The notes: generated by a model not told the origin, from the letters alone. DNA of 64,000 bases from Nostoc sp. UHCC 0870 (GCF_022063185.1 NZ_CP091913.1:6115141-6179140); one strand, 5' to 3'. Counted from the stretch's first letter, positions 24,481 to 34,496 are shown. Numbers and translations: made by a program.

Positions 24481-26373
24481 ATGACTACCATCGAAAAAGA
24501 CCCAGAATTTGAACAATTACTGGTTTATTTACGAAAAAATCGGGGATTTGACTTTACAGGTTACAAGCGTTCAAATTTGATGCGGCGTGTACGCAAGCGA
24601 ATGCAATTATTGAATATAGAAACCTTTGGAGATTATTTAAATTATCTAGAAGTTGATCCAGAGGAATTTAATCATCTTTTTAATACTATTTTAATCAATG
24701 TTACAAACTTTTTCCGCGATGCTACAGCCTGGGAAGCTTTAGTTGAGCAAGTATTACCCCATATTATCAAAGGGAAAAAACATACTGATCAAATTCGCAT
24801 TTGGAGTGCTGGTTGCGCTTCTGGTGAAGAGGCTTATACTATCGCCATTTTGATGGCTGAAATGTTGGGGGCTGATCAATTTCGGCAACGGGTCAAAATC
24901 TATGCCACAGACGTAGATGAAGAAGCTCTTAAGCAGGCGCGTCAAGCCGCTTATTCAGCAAAAGATATTCATCCCATACCCCAAGACCTACGGCAAAAAT
25001 ATTTTCAGGTTATCAATAACCGTTATGTTTTTCAATCAGACTTGCGTCGTTGCATAATTTTTGGTCGTCATGATTTGTTGCAAGATGCTCCAATTTCGCG
25101 GTTAGATTTATTGGTGTGTCGTAATATTTTGATGTATTTTAATTCTACAACGCAAGGACGAATTTTAACACGCTTTCATTTTGCACTTAAAAACACGGGT
25201 TATTTGTTTTTGGGTAAGGCGGAGATGCTGTTAAGCTATCCTAATTTATTTACGCCGTTAGATTTAAAAAACCGCATATTTACAAAGGTATCAGAACATA
25301 ATTTACGCGATCGCCTCTTATTTATTCCTAATTCGGGAGATGAAACATCAGAAAATAGTTTATCTTATCAAATGCGTCTACGAGATTTAGCTTATGATGC
25401 CTCACCGACAGCGCAAATAGTCGTGAATTTTGATGGTAGATTAGTCATGATCAATGAACAGGCCAGAAATTTATTTGCTCTTTCACCTAGAGATTTAAAT
25501 CGCCCGTTTCAGGATTTGGAAATATCTTACCGTCCCCTAGAGTTGCGATCGCTGATTGAACGGGCTTATGCGGAACGCAGTCCTGTTAGCATTAGTAATG
25601 TTGAACGCTATTTTTCCAATACAGAAACCCAATACTTTGATGTCAGAATTACACCTTTGCAAAATACTGACAGCAGTTTCCTAGGTGTCAGCATTGTTTT
25701 TCATGATGTCACTCACTTTATTCAACTCCAAGAAGAACTACAACGTTTCCGACAAGAATTAGAGACGACCAAAGAAGAACTCCAGTCTACCAATGAAGAA
25801 TTAGAGACTACCAACGAAGAACTCCAGTCTACTAATGAAGAATTAGAAACAATCAACGAAGAACTGCAATCTACGAATGAAGAATTAAAGACCACTAACG
25901 ACGAACTCCACTCGGCTAACCAAGAATTACATACAATCAACAATGAACTAAGTCAGCGTACTCAAGAACTTAACCGTACAAATATTGTTTTGGTGAGTAT
26001 CCTGAAAAGCCTACAAACAGGCATAGTAGTGATTGATAACAGCTTCAATATTTTGGTTTGGAATTACATGGTCGAAGATATGTGGGGACTTAGAACCGAT
26101 GAAGTCTTGGGTAATTCTTTATTTAGCCTAGATATTGGTCTACCCGTCGAGCAACTGCGATCGCCTATTCGCGACTCTCTTTCTGGGAAAGAAGTATTTC
26201 TAGAAATGATTTTAGAGGCGATCAATCGTCGGGGTAGACAAATTAGGTGTTATGTTGCTATTACTCCTTTATCTAGTACAGAAATGAAAGGGGCAGTGTT
26301 GATGATGGCAGATATAGAAACAGTTCATAGTATGGTTTCTAGTCAAGACATTGAGGCTAGGAGACAAAAATGA
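24481..26373 (+). CDS. CheR-type methyltransferase with PAS domains and long coiled coil
   Basis: 630 residues. The CheR N-terminal helical part is at about 1-75 (FDFTGYKRSNLMRRVRKRMQ). The SAM-binding domain follows with IWSAGCASGEEAYTIAILMAE and LLVCRNILMYF. A PAS domain lies near 300-415, then a heptad coiled coil (EELQSTNEELETTNEELQST repeated, about 420-500) and a second PAS. No CheB domain is fused. It would methylate glutamates of a receptor, yet no receptor gene is near. The stop overlaps the kinase start by four bases (ATGA), so the two are co-translated and probably work in one signalling path. Confidence 0.9.
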   Translation: MTTIEKDPEFEQLLVYLRKNRGFDFTGYKRSNLMRRVRKRMQLLNIETFGDYLNYLEVDPEEFNHLFNTILINVTNFFRDATAWEALVEQVLPHIIKGKKHTDQIRIWSAGCASGEEAYTIAILMAEMLGADQFRQRVKIYATDVDEEALKQARQAAYSAKDIHPIPQDLRQKYFQVINNRYVFQSDLRRCIIFGRHDLLQDAPISRLDLLVCRNILMYFNSTTQGRILTRFHFALKNTGYLFLGKAEMLLSYPNLFTPLDLKNRIFTKVSEHNLRDRLLFIPNSGDETSENSLSYQMRLRDLAYDASPTAQIVVNFDGRLVMINEQARNLFALSPRDLNRPFQDLEISYRPLELRSLIERAYAERSPVSISNVERYFSNTETQYFDVRITPLQNTDSSFLGVSIVFHDVTHFIQLQEELQRFRQELETTKEELQSTNEELETTNEELQSTNEELETINEELQSTNEELKTTNDELHSANQELHTINNELSQRTQELNRTNIVLVSILKSLQTGIVVIDNSFNILVWNYMVEDMWGLRTDEVLGNSLFSLDIGLPVEQLRSPIRDSLSGKEVFLEMILEAINRRGRQIRCYVAITPLSSTEMKGAVLMMADIETVHSMVSSQDIEARRQK

Positions 26374-28478
26374 CCCCAGATAACTGGACAAAAGCAATTG
26401 ATGCAGCCAATCAAAGACTTGATATCCTACTACAGCGAGCTAGTCAACCACAGGATATGTCAAGGTGGCAAGATGCGCCTGTAGTGATGCTAACGGAAGC
26501 GATCGCTGAAATTTCTATTTCCTTAGAAGAATTAAACGTCTTAGCTGAAGAGCTACAATTACAAAATCAGGAATTAATCGCCACTCGTCAGCAGGTAGAA
26601 GCTGAACGCCAGCGTTACCAAGATTTATTTAACTTTGCCCCCGATGCTTACTTGGTTACTGATATTACTGGCATTATCCAAGAAGCCAACCACATTGCAG
26701 CGCAGTTATTACAAGTTCGTCAGTCTTATCTGATTGGTAAACCCATGTCTGTGTTTGTGCATCCAGACGCACGGGCAAATTTTCGGCAGTTAATCTTGGA
26801 TTTGCAACAGCAAGGTCATATCCGCAATGCTGAGTTACGGATATTCTATAAAGAAGGTGAGACAGACTTTCCGGCTGAACTAACTGCTGTTACCGAACGC
26901 AATCGCACAGGCAAAGTTACTAGTTTACGTTGGCTATTTAGAAATATTAGCGATCGCCAGCGCACAGCCCAAAAACTCCGAGAACAAGCAGCATTACTTG
27001 ATATTACCACCGATGCAATTTTAGTCAAAGACTTGCACAGTCAAATCCTATTTTGGAACAAAGGCGCAGAAAATCTTTATGGATGGACTGCAACCGAGGC
27101 TTTAGGCAAGAGTGGCGATACACTTTTGTTTACAAACAATTCCCCTCAACTGCAACAAGCAAAGAAAACCGTGCTTGAGACTGGTGCATGGCAAGGAGAA
27201 TTACATAAAGTAGACAAAAATGGCAAGAAAATCATTATTGCTAGTCGTTGGACACTGATGTATGATGCAGCCGACTTACCCAAATCAATCCTTTGTGTTG
27301 ACACCGACATCACCGAGAAAAAACAACTCGAAGCGCAACTATTGCGTATCCAACGCCTAGAAAGCCTGGGAACTCTCACCAGTGGGATTGCTCACGATCT
27401 CAACAATATTCTCACCCCCATTTTAACAGTTGCCCAACTACTACCTATAAAACATCCTCAACTGGAAGAAGATTCTCAACAGATGCTAGAGTTGTTAGCG
27501 ACTAGTGCCAAACGCGGAGCTGATTTAGTCCATCAAATTTCTACGTTTGGGCGTAACTCTGAAAACAACAGCATAAACCTACAAATTGCCACTATAATTT
27601 CCGATATTGAGCAAATCATCAAACGTACATTTCCCAAATCAATTGAAATTAAGACAGATATAGCCACAGATTTAGCTAGTGTTTTAGGAGATAGTACCCA
27701 ACTACATCAAGTATTGATGAACTTGGTAATTAATGCCCGTGATGCCATACCTGATAGCGGTGAATTATCTATATCTGCTGATAATCTATTCATTGATGAA
27801 GACTTCGCCAAACAGCACATAGGGGCAGAAGTCGGTTGTTATGTAGTCATTAAGGTAGCAGATACAGGTATTGGTATACACCCAGATAATCTAGATAAAA
27901 TTTTTGATCCATTTTTCACTACCAAAGCAATAGGTAAAGGTACAGGATTAGGTTTATCTACCGTTATTGGGATTGTCAACAATCACAACGGTTTTGTTAC
28001 CGTGTCTAGTCAGTTAGGAATTGGCAGTGAATTTCAGATATATATACCTAGTAATGATTCCCCAATTTCTTTATTGAAATTCAACCAAATACTACCAACA
28101 GGGAATGGAGAATTGATTTTAGTTGTAGATGATGAATTAGCAATTATTCAAATTACTAAAACTGTGCTAGAAAGCCATAATTACAAAGTATTGACTGCTG
28201 AAAATGGCATTGAAGCTTTATCTCTCTACAATCAATATCAAGATGAAATTCAATTAGTGTTGATAGACATGATGATGCCTATAATGGCAGGGGACATGGC
28301 TATTAGTACCTTACAAATTATTAATCCTCAAATAAAAATAATTGCTATGAGTGGACTAGAAACCATGAAAACTTTAATAGAATTTTCTCAGGCTGGAGTC
28401 AAAAAATTCTTACCCAAGCCCTTTACTCATCAAGAATTGTTACGACAAATTCATGAATTAATTTCACTTAATACCTAG
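26370..28478 (+). CDS. Hybrid sensor histidine kinase (PAS-PAS-HisKA-HATPase-REC)
   Basis: 702 residues. There is a coiled N-terminus, then PAS domains near 85-200 and 205-315. The H-box is SGIAHDLNNILTP (phosphorylated His about residue 341). N-box MNLVINARDAIPDSG and G-boxes DTGIGI and GTGLGLSTV follow, and a C-terminal receiver has the acceptor Asp in VLIDMMMPIMAG. No membrane helix is present, so it senses inside the cytosol. It overlaps the CheR-PAS gene by four bases. The stop codon TAG lies inside the ctagtaccgc end of a MITE family. Confidence 0.92.
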   Translation: MTPDNWTKAIDAANQRLDILLQRASQPQDMSRWQDAPVVMLTEAIAEISISLEELNVLAEELQLQNQELIATRQQVEAERQRYQDLFNFAPDAYLVTDITGIIQEANHIAAQLLQVRQSYLIGKPMSVFVHPDARANFRQLILDLQQQGHIRNAELRIFYKEGETDFPAELTAVTERNRTGKVTSLRWLFRNISDRQRTAQKLREQAALLDITTDAILVKDLHSQILFWNKGAENLYGWTATEALGKSGDTLLFTNNSPQLQQAKKTVLETGAWQGELHKVDKNGKKIIIASRWTLMYDAADLPKSILCVDTDITEKKQLEAQLLRIQRLESLGTLTSGIAHDLNNILTPILTVAQLLPIKHPQLEEDSQQMLELLATSAKRGADLVHQISTFGRNSENNSINLQIATIISDIEQIIKRTFPKSIEIKTDIATDLASVLGDSTQLHQVLMNLVINARDAIPDSGELSISADNLFIDEDFAKQHIGAEVGCYVVIKVADTGIGIHPDNLDKIFDPFFTTKAIGKGTGLGLSTVIGIVNNHNGFVTVSSQLGIGSEFQIYIPSNDSPISLLKFNQILPTGNGELILVVDDELAIIQITKTVLESHNYKVLTAENGIEALSLYNQYQDEIQLVLIDMMMPIMAGDMAISTLQIINPQIKIIAMSGLETMKTLIEFSQAGVKKFLPKPFTHQELLRQIHELISLNT

Positions 28479-28530
28479 TACCGCCGTGAAGTCAAAAGTC
28501 AAAAATTTAATTTTTGAGAACCTCACAAAA
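28475..28530. repeat. Left end of the ctagtaccgc MITE family
   Basis: ctagtaccgccgtgaagtcaaaagtcaaaa matches the left ends of the copies at 51324 and 51772. No matching right end is visible nearby, so this is a partial copy. The rest of the gap to 28763 contains the promoter region of the next gene and nothing else I can name. Confidence 0.6.
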
Positions 28531-28763
28531 CTTTATAAAACTTCTTTTCTATTACCTATTTCCTATTCCCTGGAAACCACGCAAAGATTACCACAAATAT
28601 TTCGAGAATGAGTCTATCTAAAGGATGAAAAAAAACTATGCCAAATAAGCTTTAATCTTTAGAGTCCTCACAATGTACACTATTTTTTGGTAAGTTTAAA
28701 GTGGAGTGTAGACATTTATGGTTTTAACTCCCAATTCCTTGATCAATAGCGAAGGAACAAGCT

Positions 28764-28985
28764 ATGAATACTGCTGTCAAATATGATATTGAGGTTATCA
28801 AGGATGAAGCCCGTCAACTAGTCTCTAAAAGACTTGTTAACCGTCAACAGCCAATTTATACTCTCTGTAAATATATTCCAGACCGTGATTGGCCATTCTT
28901 CGAGCTAGAGTTGGAAAAAAATGAATTTTTGCTCAGGGATAGAATTATTGACTTATTAAGTCATGAAAAATGGGAAGAAGACTGA
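28764..28985 (+). CDS. DUF4327-family small protein
   Basis: 73 residues: MNTAVKYDIEVIKDEARQLV, then QPIYTLCKYIPDRDWPFFELELE and a charged helix. The YxLCKYIPxRDWxxFExELE block marks the cyanobacteria-specific DUF4327 family of unknown function. AAGGAAC lies upstream of the ATG. A strong palindromic terminator follows at 29047. Confidence 0.85.
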   Translation: MNTAVKYDIEVIKDEARQLVSKRLVNRQQPIYTLCKYIPDRDWPFFELELEKNEFLLRDRIIDLLSHEKWEED

Positions 28986-29046
28986 GCCGACTATTAAACT
29001 GTTACCCCCATTAAAACATCCTTGATAAATTTACCTTTCAAAATTA

Positions 29047-29080
29047 AAACCCTCGAATCGATTCGAGGGTTTCAGTATTT
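29047..29080 (+). terminator. Rho-independent terminator (26-base perfect palindrome)
   Basis: aaaccctcgaatcgattcgagggttt at 29047-29072 is a perfect palindrome about 60 bases behind the DUF4327 stop. It can act in both directions. Confidence 0.8.
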
Positions 29081-29273
29081 GGGGGATTGGGGATTGGGGA
29101 TTGGGGATTGGGTATTTATAGCGTTTCTGCTTTAGTGAGGTACAAGAACCCCACCCCCAACCCCCTCCTCCGAAGTTCTGTTCGGCGGAAACCGCCGCTC
29201 AGACTTCTCTCCGCCGCAAGGAGGGGGCTATGATATATCTCATGTGATTAGAAAACGCTATATTGAGCGATTA

Positions 29274-29489
29274 TCAGAACTCACCACTCACCACTCTTTT
29301 ATCCGTTTTAGCAGATTCTTGTGGATCAGCACTGCAAGAGAAATTACTGACAAGGATGTCAACAAAAGAATTAGGGTTTTCCCTATAAAATACTGGCATA
29401 TCTTGCCAACAGTGGGGGCAAAACCAGTGAACTTCAGAATCACGGATATGCCTTAAAAGTAGTCTAGAACAACAAGGACAGTTAGTCAT
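29274..29489 (-). CDS. Small zinc-ribbon protein
   Basis: 71 residues starting MTNCPCCSRLLLRHI and continuing SEVHWFCPHCWQDMP. Two CxxC pairs about 20 residues apart form a likely zinc ribbon, followed by a tail without clear structure. Similar short proteins with CxxCWQxMP are frequent in Nostocales. Function is unknown; nucleic-acid or protein binding is possible. Confidence 0.75.
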   Translation of the reverse strand: MTNCPCCSRLLLRHIRDSEVHWFCPHCWQDMPVFYRENPNSFVDILVSNFSCSADPQESAKTDKRVVSGEF

Positions 29490-29671
29490 AACCTTAAATC
29501 CTCTTATTAAAGAGTTATTGATCGGAATAAACGTAGTTCAAAGGAAAAGAGTTGTTTATAAAATAAGTATTTCTATCTAGAGAATAGTTAGGGAATATGA
29601 GGTTTGTGTGAGGAAAACAATAATCAGCAATACTTCGTAACTTTTATACATAAAATTTGAAGCGTTTAATT

Positions 29672-29752
29672 AGGTGATAGGGGATAGGGGACAGGTGATA
29701 GGGGACAGGTGACAGGTGACAGGTGATAGGTGACAGGTGACAGGTGAGAGTC
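29672..29752. repeat. gacaggt/gatagg heptamer tandem repeats
   Basis: About eleven units of gacaggt or gatagg(g) type. They stand directly before the broken 5' end of the tnpB remnant, so the truncation point lies next to a repeat tract. Confidence 0.8.
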
Positions 29753-29819
29753 AATTACCAATGACTAATGACCTGCTCCTCAACCTCCCCTGCTCCCCCT
29801 GCCTTCTTCTGTCACTGAT

Positions 29820-30655
29820 AAAAAAGGTATTGGCGAACTCAAACTATTGGGGAAATGGGATATTCATCAATACCCTGTTGAACTAATTAAACGAGTTAGG
29901 ATTGTGCGTAGAGCCGATGGGTGCTATGTGCAGTTTTGCGTCAAAGTGGATAACCTGCAAGATGCACCATTAACAACAAGTGCTATCGGTATTGATGTTG
30001 GGTTGGAATATTTCTACTCTGATTCTTCTGGCAACCATGAAGAAAACCCACGGTATCTCCGCAAGGCTGAGAAAGATATAAAACGGGTTCAACGTAACAT
30101 TTACAAAAAGAAAAAAGGGTCATCTGGTAGAAGAAAAGCGCGTGGTATTTATGCTCGTAAACATTTAAGAGTAACAAGACAAAGGAATGAACACGCTCTT
30201 GTACTAGCGCGTAACTTATGCCTAGCTAACGCTAAGGTCGTCTTGGAAGATTTAAATGTTTCCGGCTTGGTGAAAAACCATAAACTAGCCAAAAGCATAA
30301 CAGATGCTTCTTGGTACAACTTCCGCCAGTGGCTCGAATACTTTGGAGGGAAGTTTGGGAGAGAAATTATTGCAGTCCCTCCCCACTTCACAAGCCAGGA
30401 ATGCAGTAATTGTGGTGCGAGAGTCCAGAAATCTCTTAGTACTCGGACTCATTCTTGTCCACATTGCGGATATACAGAACAACGCGATGTGAATGCTGCC
30501 AAAGTAATTTTAAGTCGTGTGAACGCTACCGGAGGGCATCCGGGAAGTAACGCCAGTCGAGATGTTCCCTCTACTTCTATTGGTCGTAAGACCTGTAAAA
30601 GCAAGGAACGTCAGTGACGCTGGAATCCCCCGGCTTTAGTCGTGGGGAGTGTCAA
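29820..30655 (+). mobile_element. 5'-truncated IS605-type element with intact right end
   Basis: The element keeps the catalytic half of tnpB and a right end whose hairpin (ccccggctttagtcgtgggg, about 30627-30646) is followed by AGTGTCAA, ending at TCAA 30652-30655. This is the same end motif as in the complete element at 795. No left end or tnpA is present. Confidence 0.7.
29847..30617 (+). pseudogene. tnpB: TnpB nuclease, N-terminally truncated, canonical RuvC and zinc finger
   Basis: 256 residues from the first ATG. The coding match extends a little upstream without a start (DKKGIGELKLLGKWD). All catalytic parts are present: D50 in AIGIDVGLEY, E134 in VVLEDLNVSGL, zinc-finger Cys pairs C186/C189 and C204/C207 in CSNCG and CPHCG, and D214 in QRDVNAAK. 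The missing N-terminal wedge and HTH-like part (roughly 120-150 residues compared with complete TnpB) is needed for RNA and target binding in known members. The protein is therefore probably inactive, though the ORF is unbroken and the reRNA-forming end is kept. Confidence 0.8.
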
Positions 30656-30847
30656 TAATATCCTCACAAGATCCTCAAATTATCTTCCTATAACCGGATG
30701 TGTAGGACTTAGGCGCAGGCGCGGCGGCAAAATATCCGCTAAGAGTAAGAAAAATATTACTCAGGACTCAGCACTGAGTGCGGTCAAATCCTCTTTTCTG
30801 TCCCCTGTCCCCTGTCCCCTGTGTTGCTGTTATTAGGAATATCAGAC

Positions 30848-33343
30848 ATGGTAAACACACTGCTAAATCCACAACCAGCTAATTTATCCTCTAGAGAACA
30901 AGCTTTAGTATTATCTTTCCATGAAGTGGGGATTGCAGACATCCCCCTCGTGGGGGGTAAAAATGCTTCCTTGGGGGAAATGATTCAGCAACTTAAACGC
31001 AAAGGCGTAAAAGTTCCCACTGGGTTTGCAACAAGTGCTTATGCTTATAGATATTTCATTTCTGCGGCTGGGATAGAAACACGACTCAGAGAGATTTTTG
31101 CAGATTTAGATGTTGAGGATGTGAAAAATCTCCGCCAGTGTGGGAAGCAAGCTAGATTGTTGATGCTGCAAACTCCTTTTCCGCAAGATTTACAGGATGC
31201 GATCGCCACAGCATACGCTACTCTATGTCAAGAGTATGGTGCAGATACTGATGTGGCTGTACGTTCTAGCGCGACGGCTGAAGATTTACCCGATGCTAGC
31301 TTTGCAGGACAACAAGAAACTTATTTAAATGTCCACGGGTTGCAAGGAGTTCTAAAATCTTGTCACAAGTGTTTTGCTTCTATTTTTACTGACCGCGCCA
31401 TTTCGTACCGTCAAATTAAAGGCTTCGACCACTTCAACATTGCCCTGTCTGTCGGCGTACAAAAAATGGTACGTTCTGATTTGGCTAACTCTGGGGTGAT
31501 GTTCTCCATCGACACAGAGACAGGTTTTAAAGATGCAGCTTTGATTACCGCCGCCTATGGTTTAGGTGAAAATGTTGTTCAAGGCGCAGTTAATCCAGAT
31601 GAATATTTAGTATTTAAACCCACTCTAAAACAGGGATTCCGTTCCATTATTCAAAAACGCCTCGGTACGAAAGAAATTAAAATGGTCTACGACCTAGGCG
31701 GATCAAAATTAACTAAAAATATTTCTGTTGCACCATCAGAACGCAATGTTTTCGCCCTCAATGACGACGAAATTTTACAATTAGCAAACTGGGCTTGCAT
31801 TATTGAAGAACACTATTCTCAAGTGCGTGGTGTCTATACACCAATGGATATTGAATGGGCAAAAGATGGCTTGACTAATGAATTATTTATTGTCCAAGCC
31901 CGTCCTGAAACAGTGCAGTCCCAAAAAACCAAAAACGTACTGCGTAATTATCGCTTGTTAGCGACTGGGGAAGGAAATCCCCAATCCCCAATCCCCAGTA
32001 CCCAGCCCCCAGTCCCCATTATCATTGGTCGTAGTGTTGGGGAAATGATTGGACAGGGTAAAGCCAGAGTAATTCTCGATGTCCATCAAATTGGTCAGTT
32101 TCAAGCCGGGGAAGTGTTGGTAACAAATCGCACTGACCCAGATTGGGAACCTATTATGAAACGCGCCAGCGCGATTGTGACTAACTCCGGTGGTAGAACT
32201 TGTCACGCTGCGATTATAGCTAGAGAAATGGGTATTCCCGCGATCGTTGGTTGTGGTAATGCGACTACAATTATTAAAACTGGGCAAGAAGTTACAGTTA
32301 GTTGTGCTGAAGGCGAAACAGGTAAAGTCTATCCTGGGTTATTACCTTACGAAGTGAAAGAAATCCCCTTAGAGAAATTGCCCCGCACCCACACCCAAAT
32401 TATGATGAATTTGGGCAATCCCGAAGAAGCGTTTGGTTTAACTAATATTCCTAACGATGGTGTGGGATTGGCGCGGATGGAATTTATTATTAACAACCAC
32501 ATCAAAGCGCACCCCTTAGCATTGATTCATTTTGATGAGTTAGAAGACGAACTAGCAAAATATAAAATTGCTGAATTAACCGCCCAATACACAGATAAAA
32601 CCCAATTCTTCGTTGACCAACTCGCCCAAGGTATTGCGACCATCGCCGCCGCCTTTTATCCTAAACCTGTAATTGTGCGTCTCTCCGACTTCAAGAGTAA
32701 CGAGTACGCGAACTTGTTGGGTGGTAGACAGTTTGAACCTTTAGAAGAAAACCCGATGATTGGCTGGCGTGGTGCTTCTCGCTATTATGATCCTCGTTAC
32801 CGTGAAGGTTTCGCCCTAGAGTGTCAAGCCATGAAACGGGTACGGGATGAGATGGGTTTAACCAACGTGATTTTAATGATTCCCTTCTGTCGCACCCCCA
32901 ACGAAGGACGACGGGTATTAGCTGAGATGGAAAAACATGGTTTGGTGCGGGGAGAGAATGAATTGCAAGTCTATGTGATGTGCGAGTTACCCAGTAATGT
33001 GCAGCTAGCAGACGAATTTTGTCAAGTTTTTGATGGTTTCTCCATTGGTTCTAATGACCTGACACAGTTGACACTGGGATTAGACAGAGATTCGGAATTA
33101 GTCGCCCATTTATTTGACGAACGGGACGAAGCCGTCAAGCGAATGATAGCGAAAGCGATCGCCACTGTCAAACAATACGGACGCAAAATTGGCATCTGTG
33201 GTCAAGCACCTAGCGACTACCCAGAATTTGCTCGCTTTTTAGTAGAACAAGGCATTGATTCTATTAGTCTCAATCCTGATTCTGTCCTGAAGACAATGTT
33301 AGAAATTGCGGACGCAGAAGGCAAGTCAAAATTAAAAACATAG
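30848..33343 (+). CDS. ppsA: Phosphoenolpyruvate synthase
   Basis: 831 residues from the ATG at 30848, with AGGA upstream; an earlier TTG at 30821 is less likely. It makes PEP from pyruvate, ATP and water. The ATP-binding domain starts LVGGKNASLGEMI and has VAVRSSATAEDLPDASFAGQ. The phosphorylated His is in SGGRTCHAAIIAREMGIPAI. The PEP-binding barrel carries GSNDLTQLTLGLDRDS and the catalytic Cys loop IGICGQAPSD. Between the first two domains a low-complexity segment (GEGNPQSPIPSTQPPVP) is coded by ccaatcc-type heptamer repeats inserted in frame. Confidence 0.95.
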   Translation: MVNTLLNPQPANLSSREQALVLSFHEVGIADIPLVGGKNASLGEMIQQLKRKGVKVPTGFATSAYAYRYFISAAGIETRLREIFADLDVEDVKNLRQCGKQARLLMLQTPFPQDLQDAIATAYATLCQEYGADTDVAVRSSATAEDLPDASFAGQQETYLNVHGLQGVLKSCHKCFASIFTDRAISYRQIKGFDHFNIALSVGVQKMVRSDLANSGVMFSIDTETGFKDAALITAAYGLGENVVQGAVNPDEYLVFKPTLKQGFRSIIQKRLGTKEIKMVYDLGGSKLTKNISVAPSERNVFALNDDEILQLANWACIIEEHYSQVRGVYTPMDIEWAKDGLTNELFIVQARPETVQSQKTKNVLRNYRLLATGEGNPQSPIPSTQPPVPIIIGRSVGEMIGQGKARVILDVHQIGQFQAGEVLVTNRTDPDWEPIMKRASAIVTNSGGRTCHAAIIAREMGIPAIVGCGNATTIIKTGQEVTVSCAEGETGKVYPGLLPYEVKEIPLEKLPRTHTQIMMNLGNPEEAFGLTNIPNDGVGLARMEFIINNHIKAHPLALIHFDELEDELAKYKIAELTAQYTDKTQFFVDQLAQGIATIAAAFYPKPVIVRLSDFKSNEYANLLGGRQFEPLEENPMIGWRGASRYYDPRYREGFALECQAMKRVRDEMGLTNVILMIPFCRTPNEGRRVLAEMEKHGLVRGENELQVYVMCELPSNVQLADEFCQVFDGFSIGSNDLTQLTLGLDRDSELVAHLFDERDEAVKRMIAKAIATVKQYGRKIGICGQAPSDYPEFARFLVEQGIDSISLNPDSVLKTMLEIADAEGKSKLKT

Positions 33344-33460
33344 AATTTTAATTTGAATTTACACTGAACGTCTTTGAATTATTAGTTATTAGTTTTTCAT
33401 CATGGAATACTAATAAATAATAACTCAGGACTCATAACTCAGGACTCGTAACTCTTAATT

Positions 33461-33982
33461 ATGTTTAACAAAATTTTAGTCGCGTTGAACAACAATGAAA
33501 TGGGGCAGCAGGTTTTTGCACACGCCCTAACCTTAGCAACAGCAAGTAATGCAGAATTGTTATTGTTACACGTTATCTCACCTTTTAATGATGATTATCT
33601 CAACGCTTCCGCAATGGAAACACAAACTCACTATGGGACTTCTCAAACTCATGGTGTGGAATATTATGTGGGTCAATGGGAAAATTTAAAGCAAGAAGGA
33701 ATTGAGTTTTTGACCCTGTTAAATAATCAAGCGATCGCTAAAGGCATAACAGCAGATTTTACTCAAGAACTCGGCGAACCCAGCCGGATTATATGTGACA
33801 TTAGCCGGAGTTGGAACGCTGATTTAATTGTTTTAGGTCGTCGGGGACTAAGTGGATTAAGTGAATTTTTCCTAGGTAGCGTTAGCAATTATGTATTACA
33901 TCATGCGCCCTGTTCTGTGTTAACAGTTCAAGGTTTAACTTCTGTGACTCCTGATAATCTCGTGACAGCATCAGCAATGTGA
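33461..33982 (+). CDS. Universal stress protein (UspA family)
   Basis: 173 residues. It opens MFNKILVALNNNEMGQQVFAHAL and ends with the ATP-binding G-x2-G-x9-G-S pattern in GRRGLSGLSEFFLGSVSNYVL followed by HAPCSVLTV. Members bind ATP and help survival under stress, by mechanisms that vary. It lies 117 bases behind PEP synthase on the same strand, separated by short repeats. Confidence 0.92.
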   Translation: MFNKILVALNNNEMGQQVFAHALTLATASNAELLLLHVISPFNDDYLNASAMETQTHYGTSQTHGVEYYVGQWENLKQEGIEFLTLLNNQAIAKGITADFTQELGEPSRIICDISRSWNADLIVLGRRGLSGLSEFFLGSVSNYVLHHAPCSVLTVQGLTSVTPDNLVTASAM

Positions 33983-34086
33983 GAGGTTAAGCATATAAGG
34001 GTAGTAACTGATTATCTCCCTCATCCCCAATCCCCTGTCCCCTATCTTTCTTGGTAGACTAAGGTAAATTGCTAGAGGAAGCGTTG

Positions 34087-34491
34087 ATGGCAAAAACAAC
34101 CGGGGTGAAAAATGAAACGGAAACATCTGTACAAGAATTGCCTGTAGTTTCAGAAATTGAAGAGACTGTGACAACAGAAGATACGCCTGAAACAGTGGAA
34201 GGTGTGCAGGATGTACAGGATGTTCAAGATATCGATGAAATCTTAAACTCTCTTAAAGGCTTACTGAGTGCTTTAGAAAAGCTGCAAAAAGTTCGGCAAG
34301 ACGTGGGCGATATCAAACCTTTGATTGGGCGGATGCTAGACGGTGAACTAGTTGCTGGTGAAGAACTGGATCAACTCAAAACAGGTGTAAACAGTCTATC
34401 TCGTCTGGTTCGTGCTTATAGCGACCATCAAACAGCACTGACTAAAGCACAACCTGCGAGGAATTTGCTCGATCAAGTGTTGAAAGTGTGA
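34087..34491 (+). CDS. Cyanobacterial hypothetical protein, acidic helical
   Basis: 134 residues from the ATG at 34087, with GAGGA upstream; a TTG at 34069 is the alternative. An acidic, Thr/Glu-rich N-terminus contains three VQD units (VQDVQDVQDI). A helical C-terminal domain follows (LLSALEKLQKVRQDVGDIKPLIGRML, LVRAYSDHQTALTKAQPARN). There is no membrane helix or known motif. Function is unknown. Confidence 0.7.
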   Translation: MAKTTGVKNETETSVQELPVVSEIEETVTTEDTPETVEGVQDVQDVQDIDEILNSLKGLLSALEKLQKVRQDVGDIKPLIGRMLDGELVAGEELDQLKTGVNSLSRLVRAYSDHQTALTKAQPARNLLDQVLKV

Positions 34492-34496
34492 GGGAG

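Noticed and set aside
30642..30836. Short plus-strand frame between tnpB and ppsA
   Set aside because: Composed of element end and repeat sequence without a ribosome site or family features.
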